A stretch of 64,000 bases of DNA. Origin: Luscinia megarhynchos. Lineage: Eukaryota; Chordata; Aves; Passeriformes; Turdidae. The translations under genes were made by a program, and so were the position numbers. The notes beneath the pieces are model-generated. The model searched no databases and was not told the origin of the DNA. It saw only the letters and a list, made by a program, of their open reading frames with translations. Location of the stretch: NCBI GenBank assembly GCA_034336665.1, contig JAPFBE010000013.1, positions 16,533,056 through 16,597,055 of the forward strand, in the 5' to 3' direction. Positions 58,481 through 64,000 of this stretch are shown one piece after another; the first letter of the stretch is position 1, and every line of letters begins with the position of its first letter.

Positions 58481-61305
58481 GGGCTGACGGCATTTCTTCA
58501 TCTTTAATATTAGGTTTGCGTGCCATCGAAATGCAGTTGACATCACCCAATCTTAAATTCTTATTTCTCTGCCTTGAGAAGAAACGCGGTGGGGGTACAG
58601 AGCTAACAAGATTTCCGCGAGGTGCAGGTGCTGTAGTTCTGTGTCAGTAAGCAGCACATGGAAACTGGAGTGTTTAAACCTCGTGCCGAAATTGCAGTCT
58701 GGGTTCTGGGCTTACCAGTAGACTGGCTTAAATGTCAAGTGCCCAGTGTGGTTTGCGTGAGAAGGTGAGAAGGGCCGGCTCCCATCGGGTGCAGTGACCA
58801 AACTTTAACAGTTCTGCCGGCTGCGTGCAGTGTATGTGCAGCGACCTTTCTGTGGCTGTTTCGCAACTGCAAGTTCTTCAGAAGCCCCCACGCTGCTTAC
58901 TGTAAGGCTCTAAAATTGTCACCTTCATGTGACACCTCTAAGATGATAATCTACGAGAAAGTCGGAGGCTGAGAGCCCACCCAGTAATCTGTTGCCTGCA
59001 GGATTTGGTAGCTGTTTGGGAGAGGGTTCTCTTGGCTTTCTCTTACCATCAGAACTGTTGGGAAGTTGGTAGTGAAGTACTATCTGTAGGAAGCCGTCTG
59101 TAGGGCTCCCTTCAGTGGGAGAGCAGCCGCACAACCTCTTCCGTGAAATGTACGTGTGCTGGCTCTGAAAAAGAAAAAAAATCCCAACAGTTATTATCAT
59201 GATTTAGTGAGGAAACAGATGTGAAATTTATTTCACAAAGAACCATTGAAGCTTTTAATTGCGTGCGTTTGTTTTTTATTAGGGCATAGGTTGAGGTTTG
59301 TGTATAGTTTCCTTTTGCTGTGTTTATTAGTTAAAAAATGCAACAGAATGAGTAAACCAGAGAATGCTTCTTCCTTCATTGTGAAGTGTCATCATGCTTA
59401 TTATATACAGAGCCAGTTTATTTTAAGCTTTTGATATTCAGTAGTAATCCAGGAAACAGTGTTAGACTGTTAAGGCGATATTTAAAGCAGGAGTGTTTTT
59501 TAAATGTGATCTGAGACTCTTGATTTGAGGAGGAAAAAAAAAGAGCTACTGCAAATAGTGACATAAGTTCTTGGGTTTTTTTCCTTTTCCTTTTTTTCTT
59601 TCTTTCTTCCCTTGTCCTCATTCAGTTTAGTCATTAAATACATATCATCACTCTGAGCTGCTTTTATGCATGTGAGTATCAGCAGTTCCCAAGAAGTCCC
59701 TGGAGCTATTCCAGTTAGTGCTTACAGTATTAGGGGAGTGTCACATCCTTTCCCATATTTGGTTTTATCGGATGGGTGTAGTAAAGCATTTTGAATTATT
59801 AATGTCTTTGGGACTTTGGGGAGCAATTACTATGAAGAAAGCTATTAAACTTTGTTATGATTTCATACAAGCAAGGAAAAGTAGAGAAAATAAAATATTC
59901 AAAGCCTTCATAGCTTGCAGACAAGCTAGTTCAATTAACCTCTTTTTTTCTGGTTCCTGATGTAATTTATATACTGCTTTTACTATTTTTTATATTCTTA
60001 AGAACTGATGAATGGATCTTCATTTCTGGTAAAATCTTGGTATAAGGTTTAGATCTTTCTTGAAACAGTGGTCAGTCAGTGCTACTATTTTAGAACTGTG
60101 ATGCAGTGTGGGAGAGATGGGAAAACCCAGCAGTGGTAACATAATCCTGTGAGGTGTTTATTTTTCCTTACCTGCATTGAATGTGATTGTTGGAGACATT
60201 AGTCACAGGGATTTGTAATACAGGTTGTCATTTTTACAAATTCTCCATTTTCAATTCTGTTGTGTATGCAGTTAAATACTAAGTAGTAATCTCATTTAAT
60301 ATATAGTGTTGTGTGTGCACCTTCTCCACTGGAAAGGAGAAAGAATTTGCAAGAAATGATCTAAACCTATGGGCATTTGGCTCCACCTTCAGAGATAAGA
60401 AGGAACAAGTGACAAAGCTTTCTTGACTAAGCTGCCCTGCCTGCCTTCTCTCAGAAGTGTAATAGTAAGACTTTATTCCCTGTGTCCTTAATGAGCTATA
60501 AAGGAAGCTTGTGTGGAGCTGATGCCTGGACCTCAGTTTCTAGATACTTGTGTGATCAGCAGGGAAAAAACTGAGCATCAGTGGGACAGCCTGTGGCTAA
60601 TGTTACCTGTATGCTTTGCAGAAGCCAGGCAGTATTTCCACATGTGAAATAGGAGAAGTGTGCAAGTAAATAAATGGCAACCCAAATTTTTTAAAAAAAT
60701 ATATTACAGGTTATGGTATAGATATATACATTAGATGAATGTGAGAATGGCTGAGTCTGTGCAGAGGAGTAAGTAGAATTAAAATTACACCTTTTTTTTA
60801 ATGTTCTGTTGATCCCTTAAAGCATGATTCCCTTTTGTGGTTTCATGGGAGAGTTTGTTTTGTTTTCCCAATTCGCTTGTTGTAATTATTTATTCTTTGT
60901 TCTCGAGTATTAAGGAGTAATTCTGAATGTGTCAATTCTCATTTTTCTTTATAGGTTCTGCTCAGTTGATACTTACTGGGACAAACGTTATAGAAAAAAG
61001 TGGCTGCAATAAAACTGTAGTTTTACCTTGTCACGTGACTAATCTAAGGCAGAAAAATGAAAATGCCATGTTTGTTATATGGAAAAAGGAAGGAGATACA
61101 TTTTTTTCTTATCGTGGAGGGAACAAGAAGTACAATGTTGATAAAGCGTTTTCATCTGCACAATTTTTACACCCCGAGAATTTAACCGACGGTGATGCCT
61201 CACTGGTGCTCAACAGTAAACAAGCAGTTGTTGGAAATTACAGCTGTGAAGTAACAGAATCAAACAGAGAAGGAGAATTAAGAATGGAACTTAGAAACGG
61301 CTCGG
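57850..61305 (+). CDS. CD47: CD47, 5' part (signal peptide and IgV exons)
   Basis: CD47 is a cell-surface protein that binds SIRP-alpha and thrombospondin and tells phagocytes not to engulf the cell. The exons seen are 57850-57895 and 60955-61305, joined at phase 1. The 18-residue leader MWLLAASVLLGALRAGSA precedes Gln, as in human, where the mature N terminus is a pyroglutamate Gln. The IgV domain has Cys in LPCHV and NYSCEV for the fold disulphide and the extra Cys in SGCNKT, which in human links to a membrane loop. Trp is in VIWKKE. Sequons are NKT, NLT, NYS and NGS. Only 132 of roughly 300 codons are in the window; the five membrane helices and tail lie to the right. It is on the same strand as IFT57, as in human. 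Confidence 0.95.
57896..60954 (+). other. CD47: CD47 intron 1
   Basis: The first 0.6 kb belongs to the CpG island. The rest is AT-rich, with no recognised repeat or RNA gene. Confidence 0.6.
60955..61305 (+). CDS. CD47: CD47 exon 2 (IgV domain)
   Basis: 351 nt, phase 1-1, acceptor tttctttatag, donor GTGAGT. It encodes GSAQLILTGTNVIEKSGCNK through GNYSCEVTESNREGELRMEL. The CEVTE..REGE string is shared with human CD47. Confidence 0.96.
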
Positions 61306-63163
61306 GTGAGTTGTCTGCTATTGTTTCAGAACCTGTTGGGAGAGAAAGCAAGCAAAATCTTAAGGGAAGGAGAAAAATAATGAACTTTGCAATGTATTCG
61401 TTTAAAGTGAAATACAAAAAATGTAGTACCCAGACCTTCTAACCTGTAAGCTAATATGGCTTATTTTGGTTTAAGTTAGAGGGGAATGCTTCCATGGGAA
61501 AGATCTGAACGTATTTTTTTATTCTGTAATAATGTCTGAGTGTGATTTAGGACAATCTATGCTTTCCCACATCTTTTCGATTATATAGATGCTGATATAT
61601 TCAGCAGTCTCATATTATTGCATGGCATATTTCTGATCATCTTCATAATACTGAAATGTATACATCCATCACAGTGGCTGCAGAGATGTTTTCTTGGAAG
61701 AATTGCTTCTTGCAACCTTTAACTCTACTGGAAAACTACAGGTAGAACTAATAGAAATTCTGGTTTAAGAGCTCTAGAACTCAATCTGAAGGTAGGCAGC
61801 TTTCTAGCGAGGTTGAAAATGCTGCTGCTAGATGGTGACTTGTAGTTTCCTTGCATTAAGCACCATCTTCAAAAGGTGGTGTTTAAAGTGATATTAAAAT
61901 GAATGAGATTCACTAAATGAATTTTTCATCTAGAGAGCTATTTCACTTTATCTTGTTGGTCCCAGCCCATGCTCTCCAGCGCCTCAGCTGTTGAATAATG
62001 GGTTCTGCTGTACAGGGGTTATCTCTCAAGTGCTGTGCAGATGTGACAGTTTCACCGGGCATAGGCGTGCCCTCTTCATCTGTTTTGCATGGGAGACTTG
62101 CCTCTGGAGAGCTGCTCAGAAGCACTGAGTGTGTTGCATATGTGTAGCACACAGTGACTTACCCATGCACTCTAGAATTTTGTTTGCTTTTGCCATTAGT
62201 TTTCTCATTTCACAATAAAATATTTCTGAAGCTCAAACAAAAGTTGCTTGTGTCCCTGGTGTGGACATTTGTGTAATTCTCAGTTGGATCTAGTTCTTGG
62301 GTTAACCATGTACTCTGCAAAGCAAACATGATCCTGAAATTGAGAAGGGCACAGCCATTAGAAGTGAAAATACTAGAAAAATCATTAATTTCTTAGAAAA
62401 TCATTCATTTCTTCATTTCTGCAAAAACAGGGGAAATGCACAGTCTCTGTTTCCTTCATTCTCTTACAGCTTACTCATACTTTTGTGACTGTTCATGCCA
62501 TTCAGCATTACACTCCAGAATAGGAAGCAAGGCTTGAGAGTGCAGGAGAATCAAGTACCATTTGCAAGTTTTATTATCTCTGTGCTTTATAATTATGAAA
62601 TCACTATAAAGACAACAGAGCAGGAAACTGATACAATTTTTCTAATTTCATTTTCTAGTTGCCAGTTGCGGCGACGAAACACCAGAGGAAAAATGTGGTT
62701 GGTGAAAAATTCATAGTTTTGAGGTTGCATTAGGCTTGAGATATGTGCTAGAAAACCTAGGTTTGAGGGTGAAGGAGACACGGTTGCTTGCTCTCTCTCT
62801 CTCAGTTCTTCTGCACAACTTTTTGTTGCTTGCTTCTCCTCAGTGCTCTAGAGAAACTCTTGAGACAATAAGCTAATAGAGGAAAGTGTAGTGAGTTTTG
62901 GAAAGGGTTAGTGAGTAATGGAAATCCTGTACCAGTCTTCACTCAGTCATTTCTGAGCAATGAATTCATGCTGTCACTGCTAGCATGTTCCAATTGATGC
63001 TTTTACAAAGATAGTCATACAAAGAGCCAGCTATCCTGCGTCTCTCTTTGGAGAATTCCTGGCTTCACCTAGGCAGTGGGTAGCAGTGTGAGCAAGATTG
63101 CTGTGCCTAGTGCCCTCATCTCTGTGCACAGACACTTTCCTGATCAGGAGAGTGACAGTCAAG

Positions 63164-63262
63164 TTTCCCTGTTTTCTTTTTCTTTATCATTCTTTTCTTG
63201 CTGCTTTTTCTTTTCTCTTTTTTCTCATCCTTTTAGTTTCTTCTTGTCTTCTTCCCCTTTTA
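63164..63262 (+). repeat. Polypyrimidine tract
   Basis: About 100 bases, more than 90% T or C, in CD47 intron 2. It produces hydrophobic-looking chance ORFs rich in Phe, Ser and Leu. Confidence 0.75.
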
Positions 63263-63913
63263 CGTCTGCTCTTCACTGTTCCTTCCCCCCCAGTCTGGAA
63301 GTCTCTCTTCTTAGCTTGGAACTGACTGCCCTACATTGGCTCTCAAAACACTACTTTATGCCAGGAGTTTAGTGATTACTATGAAGCACCAGAGTAAGGG
63401 AAGTACATTTCCAGGAAAATGCATTCAGCAGTTTCTCTTCCTTGCATGTTGCATGTGTCTGCAGTATTGCAGCTTCTGTACAGAAAGTTCTTTGACTCCA
63501 GGACTGGACCCACGTGGTCTGTGTTGCACGCTGAAGCCCCAGCAGATACCAGGCTTCTTGGCTGCTTTCTTTTTTGTGATAGTGTCAGTTGGAAATGCTA
63601 AAGAGGAAGTGAAGTGGTTCTCAGAGTCTCTGCTTGCAGTTACTTTCTTTGATTATTCTCAGTTGCATTGAACAGCATCGCTGGGATGTGGCCTATTCGG
63701 GAGTGGCTGCTGTGCACTGAAGTTACTGTTCAATATTAGTTGCTTTTTCCTTATTGTGGATGAAGCAAAAAGTCTTGCTTTAAACAATTCAATAAATTAA
63801 CCTTCTTTTGGTGAGTTGGAAGTTAGCAGCTATTTCTCCATTTTCTTGCCTTCAGCTTAGTGCCTTGTATTTCTGTTGTATGCACTGTATCTACTGTATC
63901 TGTGACCTCTCCT

Positions 63914-63941
63914 GGGAGGAGGGGAGGGAGGGGAAAGAGGG
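63914..63941 (+). repeat. G-rich purine tract, G-quadruplex-capable
   Basis: Five runs of three or four G (63914-16, 63921-24, 63926-28, 63930-33, 63939-41) lie within 28 nt of purines, a canonical G-quadruplex motif in CD47 intron 2. Confidence 0.7.
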
Positions 63942-64000
63942 AAACTTCTGAACTTAAAAGCTGCTCTCAGGGTATTTAATTGTCATTGAAAATTGTGAGG

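Larger units (their letters stand above)
61306..64000 (+). other. CD47: CD47 intron 2 (runs off the window)
   Basis: No further CD47 exon was found: none of the frames shows the membrane-helix sequence that follows the IgV domain in other species. A pyrimidine tract (63164-63262) and a G-rich tract (63914-63941) lie here. Confidence 0.65.

Noticed and set aside
63076..63372. Hydrophobic 98-codon ORF as a possible CD47 membrane exon
   Set aside because: It is the translation of a polypyrimidine tract (Phe/Ser/Leu runs) and lacks any CD47 helix motif or suitable splice phase.

Overview
This is a 64-kb window of a bird nuclear genome. Genes are split into short exons with GT..AG introns of 0.3-3 kb. 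CR1-type avian LINE tails occur at about 9.4, 27.2-27.7, 38.9 and 52.2-52.5 kb, there are LTR-like remnants of endogenous retroviruses, and two promoters are CpG islands. The gene order MYH15 > < HHLA2 ... IFT57 > CD47 > has the same order and relative orientation that I know from human 3q13. The CR1 and LTR flavour suggests a songbird or other neoavian, but I cannot name the species.

Layout: (1) 280-13019, + strand: the last 12 coding exons of a sarcomeric myosin heavy chain, best called MYH15 (the ventricular myosin of chicken). They encode 612 residues of coiled-coil rod down to the stop; the motor domain lies off the left edge. (2) 13.1-17.4 kb: a cluster of decayed LTR-like sequence in the gap between two convergent genes. 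(3) 17.5-22.9 kb, - strand: HHLA2 (B7-H7/B7-H5), with exons for IgV, IgC, IgV, the membrane helix and a tentative very short tail. The signal-peptide exon was not found. (4) 22.9-27.9 kb: the divergent HHLA2/IFT57 interval, with a CpG-rich patch at 26.8-26.95 kb, a CR1 copy and the IFT57 CpG-island promoter. (5) 27928-40693, + strand: IFT57, complete, 11 coding exons, 418 residues, with an RFX X-box-like palindrome next to the start codon. (6) 40.7-57.2 kb: a 16.5-kb intergenic stretch with no convincing gene, holding one CR1 tail, two GC-rich islets and a GCTGG tandem array able to form G-quadruplexes. (7) 57.2-64 kb, + strand: the CD47 promoter island, signal-peptide exon and IgV exon. The five-pass membrane part lies off the right edge.

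The genes do not form one pathway: a contractile protein, a T-cell co-signalling ligand, an intraflagellar transport subunit and a 'don't eat me' signal. HHLA2 and CD47 belong to an immunoglobulin-superfamily neighbourhood that is conserved across amniotes. I found no clearly new biological system. The best second-look items are the IFT57 X-box/uATG arrangement, the avian HHLA2 structure with LTR remnants beside its 3' end, the MYH15 intron rearrangement, and a few unusually long antisense ORFs.
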